The notes beneath the pieces were generated by a model. That model saw only the letters and a program-made list of their open reading frames with translations, was not told where the DNA came from and made no database searches. This document shows, piece by piece, positions 22,400 through 28,956 of a DNA stretch of 29,816 nt. The first letter of the stretch is position 1. Each line of letters opens with the position of its first letter. The position numbers and the translations under genes were made by a program. The stretch comes from an uncultured Oscillospiraceae bacterium (GTDB lineage: Bacteria > Bacillota > Clostridia > Oscillospirales > Ruminococcaceae), in the NCBI GenBank assembly GCA_910579545.1, contig CAJTVI010000029.1, forward strand, positions 1-29,816, in the 5' to 3' direction.

Positions 22400-23092
22400 T
22401 TACACATAAAATTCCTCCATCGTTTCCAGGCACAGGCAGCCCAGCCGTCCGCTGGGAGCCGCGCAGCCGCAGTCGATGTCGATCCAGGTCTCCCGCCGGA
22501 AAATTTTGTCCTGCTTGCTGAGATACCGGGTGGGTGTGTGGCCGAAGACCAGGAGTTTATCCGGGAAATAGACCGTATCCGGGCCGGGGCGGCAGAAGAG
22601 AAAGTCATCCAGCCGGTACGCAGACAGCGGGCGGCCAGGGGAGAAGCGGTCCAACCCGGAATGGGTCAGTACGAAGGACCGGCCACCGGCCTCCAGCTGG
22701 ACAAAGAGCTCCATCTCCCGAAAGTATTCCAGAATGTCCTCCCGCTCCTCCCGGCTCAACTGCTTCAGGGCGCGGAGAGTAGGCGCACCCCCATTGGTGA
22801 TCCACTCGCTGAGGGCGGCGATCCGCGTCTCGTCCAGGGCCTCCAGACTCTGGTCAGTGATCTCCTCCATGAGCCAGGGAAGGCACACAGCGGCGGTGAA
22901 CTCATGGTTGCCCAGCAGGGGGAACACGTTGGGCCGGAGCATCATGTCCTGCAAAATTTGAATGCCGTCAGGGCCCCGGTCGATCACGTCTCCCAGCACA
23001 TAGAGGGTATCCCTGGGGGCAAAGTCGATGAGGGACAGCATCTCCTTGTACTTGTCAAAGCGGCCGTGAATATCAGACATTGCGTAATACAT
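22400..23092 (-). CDS. Ser/Thr phosphatase-like metallophosphoesterase
   Basis: A 230-aa phosphoesterase of the PPP/ApaH-like type: MSDIHGR (Asp7, His9), LGDVIDRGPDG (Asp35, Asp39), LGNHEF (Asn62, His63), VLTHSGLD and FGHTPTRYL. This set is found in bacterial protein phosphatases and diadenosine tetraphosphatases; substrate choice cannot be read off. The start at 23092 has GGAGGCGGTAGG before it; a second ATG four codons later is possible. It is the last gene of the minus-strand accessory cluster and ends 28 nt from the tRNA repeat. Its codon use is less GC-biased than that of the core genes. Confidence 0.88.
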   Translation of the reverse strand: MYYAMSDIHGRFDKYKEMLSLIDFAPRDTLYVLGDVIDRGPDGIQILQDMMLRPNVFPLLGNHEFTAAVCLPWLMEEITDQSLEALDETRIAALSEWITNGGAPTLRALKQLSREEREDILEYFREMELFVQLEAGGRSFVLTHSGLDRFSPGRPLSAYRLDDFLFCRPGPDTVYFPDKLLVFGHTPTRYLSKQDKIFRRETWIDIDCGCAAPSGRLGCLCLETMEEFYV

Positions 23093-23120
23093 CCTACCGC
23101 CTCCTCATCAGGAAAGCACC

Positions 23121-23183
23121 TTATCCCAGCCGGATCAGACCGCCGTCCCGTGGCTCCGCCATGATCTCACCGATTTCTGCCAT
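23121..23183 (-). CDS. possible 20-aa ORF or gene remnant
   Basis: ATG (23183) to TAA (23121) encodes 20 aa beginning MAEIGEIMAE and ending GGLIRLG, 8 nt after the stop of the 123-aa gene, with GGGTGAG just upstream. It may be a leader peptide, a true mini-gene or the remains of a deleted gene. There is no family evidence. Confidence 0.25.
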   Translation of the reverse strand: MAEIGEIMAEPRDGGLIRLG

Positions 23184-23191
23184 TCTGCTTC

Positions 23192-23563
23192 TCACCCTAT
23201 GCAGAAGTCCTCTATACGCACCTGCCGCTCTTCCCAGAAATCGTGGAACACAAGACTCATGGAACGAATGGCCTCATGTGCCGCATGGGCGTGGATCAGG
23301 AGATGCCGCTGTTTCGCGGGACAGGCTTCCAGATATCTGTTCAGAAAGCCCATCATAGACGGTGCGGCAAAAATCGCATTTTTATCAGAGGTACTTGCCA
23401 GAACTGCGGGGCCCAGGGCCTGACAGTCCTCGCGGCGAAGCAGCCGCCGCCCCGTATGTTCTGCCGCGCTTGTGAAGAGGGAAATGCTTTCTTCATCCTT
23501 GCGTGAGCAATAGAGGAACACCGTTCCGCTGGCGGACTCCATTGTTTTTTCGAGATTCTTCAT
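23192..23563 (-). CDS. uncharacterised 123-aa protein of the accessory cluster
   Basis: I do not recognise this family. It is soluble, mixed alpha/beta in appearance, with two cysteines (VFLYCSRKDEE near residue 19, EACPAKQ near residue 85), a His-rich central segment HLLIHAHAAHEAIRS (about 91-105) and no signal peptide or membrane helix. GAGAGGGGG precedes the ATG. It lies 13 nt after the HTH gene and is probably in its operon. The His cluster could bind metal, but nothing proves this. Confidence 0.65.
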   Translation of the reverse strand: MKNLEKTMESASGTVFLYCSRKDEESISLFTSAAEHTGRRLLRREDCQALGPAVLASTSDKNAIFAAPSMMGFLNRYLEACPAKQRHLLIHAHAAHEAIRSMSLVFHDFWEERQVRIEDFCIG

Positions 23564-23576
23564 GAAGAACCCCCTC

Positions 23577-24098
23577 TCAGGACTCCATTGGCGGAATTGT
23601 TTTTAACCCGTAGGCGCCGGGAATTTCGTAATACCACCGTCCGGGTCCATCATCATATCTTCGCTCATACCAAGCCTCATACCCCAGCTCTTCCAGCTCC
23701 TTGAAATCCCGCTGCCGGGTGCGGTCGGGGATGCCCGGCAGGATCTCACGGTAGAGCTCCACCTTGTTCATGCCGTCCTCACTGTCCTCTTCACTCATCC
23801 GGCGCATGAGGATACACAGCCGCTGCAGCTTCTCCAGGTATTTCCTCCGGGTCCGATTTTCCTCCTCCGCCACGGGGCGAAGCTCCAAACTCATCGGGTA
23901 AAAGGCCTGGCAGTCCCGGTCCCATCGCGCCTCCAGGACGCCCGCCCGCTCCAGCAGGCGGATGTCCCGGAGGGCGGTGCGCTGGCTCACGCCAAAGTTC
24001 AGGGTGAACTCCTGGAGGGAGACCTCCCGGCAGTTGAGGAACAGGTGGTAGACGGAGAGGACCCGGCTGAGCTTGCCTGGCTTTTTCTGTGTGTCCAT
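23577..24098 (-). CDS. HTH protein (DeoR/WYL-type N-terminal domain)
   Basis: A 173-aa protein. Residues ~8-60 form a winged HTH of the type seen at the N-terminus of DeoR and WYL regulators: SLQEFTLNFGVSQRTALRDI, then RLLERAGVLEA. A middle helical stretch (about 78-105) leads to a second HTH-like part (ILPGIPDRTRQRDFKELEELGY, quoted as ILPGIPDRTRQRD) and a Trp/Tyr-rich end (GRWYYEIPG). No WYL ligand domain follows, so it is either a compact regulator or a truncated one. The ATG at 24098 lies 4 nt after the stop of the upstream gene, with AGGTGAG as ribosome site. It may control this cluster. Confidence 0.8.
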   Translation of the reverse strand: MDTQKKPGKLSRVLSVYHLFLNCREVSLQEFTLNFGVSQRTALRDIRLLERAGVLEARWDRDCQAFYPMSLELRPVAEEENRTRRKYLEKLQRLCILMRRMSEEDSEDGMNKVELYREILPGIPDRTRQRDFKELEELGYEAWYERRYDDGPGRWYYEIPGAYGLKTIPPMES

Positions 24099-24102
24099 CT
24101 GC

Positions 24103-24537
24103 TCACCTCACCCAGGCCAGACAGCCATCCTGCGGTTTCACCGTGATCTCCCTGATCCCGTCATTCGCGCTGCCCGTTACATAGGCGCAGACCCGCTTGA
24201 ACTTAAGGATGCAATACCGCTCATACTCCCATTCCCGTATGGCGGGAGAGACAAACAGCAGGAGGGAGGGCCAGCTGGTCAGGCCCCAATACTGGATCGC
24301 ATGGTAGACCACGCAGTTGTATTCTTCCTCAAATCGTTGGATATCCCGGTCAAGCGTCTCAAAAATATAATGCGACGTTTTGAGGTTGGTATCCATATCG
24401 GACTGCACGGTCAGCCCGATCTCACCTTCCGTATGAAACTGCTGGATGGTTGACTTGTTTAGTCCCAACAGATCCATTCGAATAAGCGCCTCTTCCTTCA
24501 TTTCCTCCCGTGTTGCTGCCCTGTCCTGGTCCGGCAT
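24103..24537 (-). CDS. uncharacterised 144-aa protein of the accessory cluster
   Basis: I do not recognise a named family. The N-terminus, EEALIRMDLLGLNKSTIQQF, resembles a short helical module common in Firmicutes hypothetical proteins. The middle (YNCVVYHAIQYWGLTSWPSL, then LLFVSP) is aromatic and hydrophobic, but it is too short and polar at its edges for certain membrane insertion. It is the first gene behind a TATACT promoter and is immediately followed by the HTH gene. AAAGGGTGAA precedes the ATG. Confidence 0.65.
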   Translation of the reverse strand: MPDQDRAATREEMKEEALIRMDLLGLNKSTIQQFHTEGEIGLTVQSDMDTNLKTSHYIFETLDRDIQRFEEEYNCVVYHAIQYWGLTSWPSLLLFVSPAIREWEYERYCILKFKRVCAYVTGSANDGIREITVKPQDGCLAWVR

Positions 24538-24580
24538 GGAAGTTCACCCTTTCCGGCGTGTCCGCCTGTGTTGTGGCGCC

Positions 24581-24609
24581 AGTATAGCACACCGCGCCCC
24601 GCAGGTAAG
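24581..24609 (-). promoter_or_regulatory. candidate promoter for the 144-aa/HTH/123-aa/phosphatase genes
   Basis: TATACT (24586-24581, minus strand) is a good -10. CTTACC (24609-24604), at 17-nt spacing, is a weak -35. It lies in the 106-nt gap after the beta-CASP gene. Confidence 0.5.
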
Positions 24610-24643
24610 ACACACGTATTGTCGCATTCCGGATACACGCTTT

Positions 24644-25978
24644 TTACAGCGCGTCCAGGTCGAGGGGTTCCCCGTCTTTCAGGACCTTGACCCGGTCTGC
24701 ATAGCGGGCAAACTCCGGGATAGAGGAAAATTCGTCCGCCCGCTCGGTGTGCATGGGGACGATCCGCTTGGGCTGGACGGCCTCGATCAGCCTTGCGATC
24801 GTCTCCGCATAGGCGTGGCCGCTGGTGTGCAGATACTCTATGGGCCGTCTGCCGATGAAGCCGATCAGGGCAGGGTCCGCGTGCTCCGGTTTCAGATAGC
24901 CGTCCCACATGGAGTAGATGATCTGGCCGTCCAGGGGATAAAATTCGTCCCGCATTTCCTCAAAAATGCTTTCCCGGCCAGGAGCGGCGTTTTTACGCAC
25001 CAGCATCACAAAGCCATCCTGCTTTAGCTTGTGGCCAGAGATGGGTGCAATTCCCACCGGCTTTTTCAGCAACGAGCCGCGTTCACGCAAATGTCCCCAC
25101 CGGCAACGCCCTCTGACCCGGATGGTGGAATGGTTTTCGGCTCGCTGGTACTGTGGGTAATTGCCCTTGCGCTCCATCCCGCGCATGGCGGTCAGCATCA
25201 CTTCCGCCTGATAGCCGTCGCAGACAAAGTGCATCCCCCTGGGCGTGTGGTGGTAGAACTCCATGATGCTGTCCAGATTGGTGGAGGACACCAGCACGAA
25301 ATTGTACTTGTGCCGTCGGAACAGCTCCTCCGCTCTTTGGCCCAGCTGCTCTTCAGTCCGGATGGGATTGGATGCCGCCTCCATTTTGCGGGAGAGCATG
25401 GTCCCCTCCGTAACAAGCAGGTCGATGCCCCTGGGGACAAATTTTTCCAGCGTCCGCCAGAGCCGGTCCCGTTCCCCTACAATGCCATGGTCCCGGAAGT
25501 CACCGGAAAAGAGGATCTTCTTTCCGGCTGCCTGGATGTAAAACATATAGGCGTCCGGCGCGGAGTGGTCCACGTAAATGGGCAGTACCCGGATATTCTG
25601 AAACGCGCCCAGTTCCTCCCCGGCCTGATAGGTTTGCATCCGTTCCACTGCCGACAAGCCTTTTTCCTCGGAGATGTAGTCCAGACGGGAGACGAGGACC
25701 TTCAGGATTTCCTTCGCCATGGGACCGATATACATCGGCACGTCCTCTGGAACCTTCTTGTAAAGCCCGTAGTGGTCGCCGTGGGGGTGGGTGAACAGCA
25801 GCCCCGCCGCCGGGCGTCCGTCAAAGACCTTTGCCAAAAGCTCATCGTCCTGGATGGGTGCGTCGGAGTCCGGCAGATTCGCCCCCAGGTCGATGAGGAT
25901 GCGCTGCCCGTCAACACTGAGTTCGGTACAGCAGCCGCCGATTTGGTGGGTGCCGCGGTAAATCGTCAGCTCCGCCAT
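24644..25978 (-). CDS. beta-CASP metallo-beta-lactamase fold hydrolase (RNase J-like)
   Basis: A 444-aa predicted zinc hydrolase. The MBL part has THPHGDHYG (His64, His66, Asp68, His69), VDHSAPDAY (His138) and LFSGDFRDHG (Asp160). The beta-CASP part has LLVTEGT (Glu191), SGHKLKQDG, HTSGHAYAE (His384/His388) and RIVPMHTE (His410). This arrangement is that of nucleic-acid-processing enzymes such as RNase J and CPSF73/SNM1, but it is shorter than RNase J (about 550) and lacks its C-terminal domain. The start ATG 25978 has GGAGG upstream; the longer open frame reads into the neighbour. It begins 1 nt after the stop of the nuclease-like gene, so the two are almost certainly made together. Substrate is unproven. 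Confidence 0.9.
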   Translation of the reverse strand: MAELTIYRGTHQIGGCCTELSVDGQRILIDLGANLPDSDAPIQDDELLAKVFDGRPAAGLLFTHPHGDHYGLYKKVPEDVPMYIGPMAKEILKVLVSRLDYISEEKGLSAVERMQTYQAGEELGAFQNIRVLPIYVDHSAPDAYMFYIQAAGKKILFSGDFRDHGIVGERDRLWRTLEKFVPRGIDLLVTEGTMLSRKMEAASNPIRTEEQLGQRAEELFRRHKYNFVLVSSTNLDSIMEFYHHTPRGMHFVCDGYQAEVMLTAMRGMERKGNYPQYQRAENHSTIRVRGRCRWGHLRERGSLLKKPVGIAPISGHKLKQDGFVMLVRKNAAPGRESIFEEMRDEFYPLDGQIIYSMWDGYLKPEHADPALIGFIGRRPIEYLHTSGHAYAETIARLIEAVQPKRIVPMHTERADEFSSIPEFARYADRVKVLKDGEPLDLDAL

Positions 25979-25979
25979 A

Positions 25980-26870
25980 TCATTTTTCCTCCACCTCGGG
26001 CAGATAGATAGCCTCGATCGTATCTGCCAGAAGCTGGGCGCATTCGTCATCAGGGAGGGCCGTCCGCAGCCAGGGCACAGACGCGCACAGAGCAACGCTC
26101 CCGCGGCCATCCGGATGGATGTAAAACCGATCATACTCCAAATACGATTCATGCGGAAGGCTCCCGCAGGGCGTCAAATAAACCAGCTTCAGCTCTTTTT
26201 TCCACAGAGCCCCGTGGTTGTGGATTTCATCCAGGAGCTGCCCCATCGTATAGAAATATTTGCGCGTATGATTGGCCTCATTCACCGCCCACTTCTTTTT
26301 TTTGATTAAGTGCTTGGCGTTTTCCGCATAAGAAAGGCTGCCGTCATAAGGGATGCTGTCTTTTTGGTGTGATTTATGTAAAAAAACACCCAAAAAGACG
26401 TTTTCCAAGGTGCTTTCATCGCGCTCCCCTTCTTTGCCTATCGGGATGCTTTTGAACTCTCCCCGTTCCCCAGCCATGATAGAGAGCAGCTTGTTGCCCA
26501 GCACCTCGCCGAAACTCTTGCCCGCAGCCAGCTTTGGTTCGACACACCGCTCGAGGTAGTTCCTGGCCTGATCCGGCTTGATGCTGCCGTTCGTAGTTTT
26601 CAGTTCGACAAGGTATACGCAGGAGCTGTCCGAGAGGATGTAATCGATTTTTGCCCCTGTGTTATCCTGCTTGCTTTCGTCCAGAACCGACATCTCTTTT
26701 GTGACAAAATGCAGGTTTTTTCCCACCTTATCTCCGCACTGCGCCTTGATGATCTCTGCTGCATAGTCGGTTAGCAGCGCATCCAGAATGACCTCCGCCT
26801 TGATGTTGGGGGTAAAATAGTCGTTGACCACCCAATTTTTGATTTGCTTTATTGCCGCTTGCTCAGACAT
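25980..26870 (-). CDS. PD-(D/E)XK nuclease-like protein with RecB-type motif
   Basis: A 296-aa protein without a recognised name. Residues 72-105 show GAKIDYIL (Asp76), then YLVELKTT (Glu89, Lys91), then DQARNYLE (Gln101-x3-Tyr105). This D...ExK...QxxxY order is the active-site pattern of RecB/Cas4-like PD-(D/E)XK nucleases. The C-terminal half (about 190-296) is unassigned; it is rich in aromatic and charged residues and could recognise substrate. It is the promoter-proximal gene of the minus-strand cluster and is coupled to the beta-CASP hydrolase. The region is visibly less GC-rich than flanking genes. A repair, phage-defence or plasmid-defence role is possible; no activity is shown. Confidence 0.78.
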   Translation of the reverse strand: MSEQAAIKQIKNWVVNDYFTPNIKAEVILDALLTDYAAEIIKAQCGDKVGKNLHFVTKEMSVLDESKQDNTGAKIDYILSDSSCVYLVELKTTNGSIKPDQARNYLERCVEPKLAAGKSFGEVLGNKLLSIMAGERGEFKSIPIGKEGERDESTLENVFLGVFLHKSHQKDSIPYDGSLSYAENAKHLIKKKKWAVNEANHTRKYFYTMGQLLDEIHNHGALWKKELKLVYLTPCGSLPHESYLEYDRFYIHPDGRGSVALCASVPWLRTALPDDECAQLLADTIEAIYLPEVEEK

Positions 26871-26885
26871 ATTCCTCGATCCCTT

Positions 26886-26913
26886 CTTTAGTTATACCGA
26901 AAAGTATACTGGA
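26886..26913. promoter_or_regulatory. AT-rich region with imperfect inverted repeat upstream of the nuclease-like gene
   Basis: AGTTATAC and GTATACT lie on either side of CGAAAA (about 26890-26910), with a TTGTCAATTGATC tract next to it on the minus strand. A promoter and operator are likely here, but no -35/-10 pair with normal spacing stands out. Confidence 0.35.
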
Positions 26914-26964
26914 TCAATTGACAAATAACAGGCAGGCGTGTTGACGGGAGTGTCCAAACACGCT

Positions 26965-27007
26965 GTTAAGCATCGCTTGACATAGGGGGAGGATGGTTTT
27001 TGGGGCA
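26965..27007 (+). repeat. copy of the dispersed repeat at 281-331
   Basis: AGCATCGCTTGACA (26969-26982) is identical to 294-307. GTTAAG lies before it and GGTTTTTGGGGCA after it in both places. It fills the gap between the accessory cluster and tRNA copy 2. Confidence 0.7.
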
Positions 27008-27025
27008 GGTGTAAGAAAAGGCCGA

Positions 27026-27109
27026 TGGTGCGGGCAGTGGAGGTCGAACCCACACGGATGTTCCACAGGATCCTAAATCCTGCGCGTCTGCCAATTCCGC
27101 CATGCCCGC
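27026..27109 (-). tRNA. tRNA-Leu(UAG), copy 2, CCA encoded
   Basis: An 84-nt tRNA identical to copy 1 except for one base at 27041. In the tRNA the T-arm becomes GTGGG...TCCAC, so the innermost stem pair is G-U instead of G-C. The anticodon TAG and all other stems are intact, so it should be functional. It has a promoter but no adjacent terminator. Confidence 0.95.
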
Positions 27110-27176
27110 CTGTGCGGGGCGCATCGCCCTAAACCTTAACCAAAGGCCATGGCAAAAGCGCCCGCAAGGCGTTTTT

Positions 27177-27206
27177 AGTGTAGCAGATGGGGCGGCGGTT
27201 TGTCAA
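27177..27206 (-). promoter_or_regulatory. tRNA-Leu copy 2 promoter
   Basis: TTGACA and TACACT with 18-nt spacing on the minus strand, identical to copy 1. With no terminator after this tRNA, transcripts may run on into the accessory genes. Confidence 0.75.
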
Positions 27207-27252
27207 TTCTCGCCCTGCCCCGCGCATGGCCCAAAAATTCCCCCCGGCGGGG

Positions 27253-27282
27253 CGATAAAACCGCCGCGCTGCGCGCATACTA
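27253..27282 (+). promoter_or_regulatory. candidate sigma-G/sigma-F promoter of spoIVB
   Basis: CATACTA (27276-27282) fits the forespore sigma-G -10 consensus CATWMTA exactly, and CGATA (27253-27257), 18 nt upstream, is a weak -35. Forespore expression of spoIVB is established in Bacillus subtilis. Confidence 0.5.
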
Positions 27283-27319
27283 ATCTGCAAGACGGCTTTT
27301 TTGGGGGAGGGGTCTTAGC

Positions 27320-28555
27320 TTGATCCGTAAGTTTTTCCGGCGGCTTGCCGCCGCTTTGTTTGGCTGCGCGCTGGTGCTGGCCGGGCTTGCCGCCTGGGTC
27401 TATGTGCATCTGCCGGATACCTTTTTGGTGCCCCAGGGCCAGCAGCTTGCCATTGCGCAGATGCCCTGGATCGCGCCGCTGCACCGCATGGGCAGCAGCG
27501 AGGCGGGCGCGCAGGAGGTGGGCAGCAGCCGCAACGTCACCCTCTCGCTGTGGGGGGTGGTGCCGGTCAAAACGGTGCGGGCGGTGGTGGTGGACCGCCG
27601 GGCCGTGGCGGTGTGCGGCACCCCCTTTGGCATCAAGATGTTTTCGGACGGGGCCATGGTGGTGGGCTTTACCGATATCCGCACCGCCGCCGGCTACTGC
27701 AACCCCGCCAAGGAGGCGGGGCTCAAGCTGGGCGACCTGCTGGTGTCGATCGGCGGTCAGCCGGCCCAGAACAACGAGCAGGTGGCCGCGGCCCTGCAGC
27801 AGAGCGCCGGGGCTCCGGTGGAGGTGGTCTTTCTGCGGGAGGGGGTGCGGCACACCGCCTCCATTATCCCGGTGGCGGACGCCGCCGGCGAGGGCTACAA
27901 AACCGGCATGTGGGTGCGGGATTCCTCGGCCGGCATCGGCACCCTCACCTTTGTGGACAATGCCACCGGCGTCTACGCCGGGCTGGGCCACTCGATCAGC
28001 GACGTGGACACCGGCGAGCGGATCGCCCTGCGCAGCGGCGAGATCGTGCCGGTCTCGATCACCGGCTATGTGGTGGGGGCGGTGGGCAGCCCGGGCGAGC
28101 TCAAGGGCGCCTTTACCACCGACATCGCCATGGGCGATATCCGCATCAACGGCCCCACCGGGGTGTATGGGCGCATCCGTACCCTCGCCCCCGGCCCCGG
28201 GCAGGACCGGACGGTGGCCCAGGCCCAGGAGGTGCGGGAGGGCCCCGCCACCATCCTTACCACCATTGCCGGCGGCGCCGCGCGGGAGTACAGCGTCGAG
28301 ATCGAGCGGGTCTCGCTGGCCGAGGAGGACCCCAACCGCAACATGGTGGTGCGGGTCACCGACGAGGCGCTGCTCTCGGCCACCGGCGGCATCGTGCAGG
28401 GCATGAGCGGCAGCCCCATTTTGCAGGACGGCCGGCTGGTCGGCGCGGTGACCCATGTGCTGGTCAACGACCCCACCCGCGGCTTTGGCATCTTTGCCCA
28501 GACCATGCTGGAGACCGCCGACGGCGTTGCCCGGCAGCAGGACGAGGCCGCCTGA
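27320..28555 (+). CDS. spoIVB: SpoIVB serine peptidase
   Basis: A 411-aa forespore-secreted protease that, in the known pathway, triggers pro-sigma-K processing across the intermembrane space. One N-terminal membrane anchor (about 9-30), a PDZ domain (GLKLGDLLVSIGGQ, about 135-175) and the SpoIVB peptidase domain follow in order. Catalytic elements are GLGHSISD (His) and GMSGSPI (Ser nucleophile). TTG 27320 is chosen because GGGGGAGGGG lies 8-10 nt before it. The length is close to B. subtilis SpoIVB. It is followed by spo0A as in most spore formers. Confidence 0.95.
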   Translation: MIRKFFRRLAAALFGCALVLAGLAAWVYVHLPDTFLVPQGQQLAIAQMPWIAPLHRMGSSEAGAQEVGSSRNVTLSLWGVVPVKTVRAVVVDRRAVAVCGTPFGIKMFSDGAMVVGFTDIRTAAGYCNPAKEAGLKLGDLLVSIGGQPAQNNEQVAAALQQSAGAPVEVVFLREGVRHTASIIPVADAAGEGYKTGMWVRDSSAGIGTLTFVDNATGVYAGLGHSISDVDTGERIALRSGEIVPVSITGYVVGAVGSPGELKGAFTTDIAMGDIRINGPTGVYGRIRTLAPGPGQDRTVAQAQEVREGPATILTTIAGGAAREYSVEIERVSLAEEDPNRNMVVRVTDEALLSATGGIVQGMSGSPILQDGRLVGAVTHVLVNDPTRGFGIFAQTMLETADGVARQQDEAA

Positions 28556-28707
28556 CCCCGCCGCGGCCGCCCTTGGCCCCGCCGCCTTAGCCGACCCCGC
28601 CCAGCCTCCCTCTGCGCCCCGCCGCGGCCGCCCTTGGCTCCGCCGCCTTAGCCGGCCCGGCCCAACCTCCCCCTTGCGTCCCCCCGCCGCGGGCCGCCCT
28701 GGCCGCG
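28556..28707. repeat. GC-rich tandem repeat, 61-63 nt units
   Basis: Unit 1 (28556-28616) and unit 2 (28617-28679) both begin CCCCGCCGCGGCCGCCCTTG and continue with few changes through GCCGCCTTAGCCG. A partial third unit follows to about 28707. It lies between spoIVB and spo0A. No gene is seen in 28556-28956. Confidence 0.75.
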
Positions 28708-28780
28708 CACCTCCTCCCCCTCTTTGCGGCCGGTTTTGGCAGGGCAGAAGCTGGGACAGAAAGGCCAAATTGGCAATTTC

Positions 28781-28832
28781 TGGAAATAATCTTGTGGAAA
28801 TACTTGAAAGTACTGGAAATATATGGTAAAAT
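28781..28832 (+). promoter_or_regulatory. spo0A promoter with repeated TGGAAATA elements
   Basis: TTGAAA (28804-28809) and TAAAAT (28827-28832) are 17 nt apart, with TGG before the -10. TGGAAATA occurs at 28781, 28795 and 28814, around and inside the promoter. CATCGAA at about 28837 resembles a Spo0A box (TGNCGAA) imperfectly. A sigma-H promoter was not identified with confidence. Confidence 0.6.
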
Positions 28833-28956
28833 TTCCATCGAAAGGGAAAACAGGGGCTGCCGGGCCGGAACATCCCGCAAACGGCGCACAACCGGCCGGC
28901 GCGGCAGGGTTTTGGCCGGAATGGGCGGTTTCCCGAAAAAACAGGAGGAAAGAACG

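Larger units (their letters stand above)
27026..27208. repeat. 183-bp direct repeat with tRNA and promoter, right copy
   Basis: This is the right copy of the repeat, 4837 bp from the left one, with two mismatches. Core sporulation genes resume directly to its right. Confidence 0.95.

Noticed and set aside
24644..25978. Housekeeping RNase J
   Set aside because: At 444 aa it lacks the C-terminal domain and sits on a variable island. It is related in fold but unlikely to be the essential enzyme.
22189..27208. Prophage or conjugative element
   Set aside because: No integrase, structural, replication or conjugation gene is present between the tRNA copies.
27203..28891. 562-codon minus-strand open frame opposite spoIVB
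   Set aside because: A shadow of spoIVB in GC-rich DNA, rich in Gly/His/Arg without domain signals.
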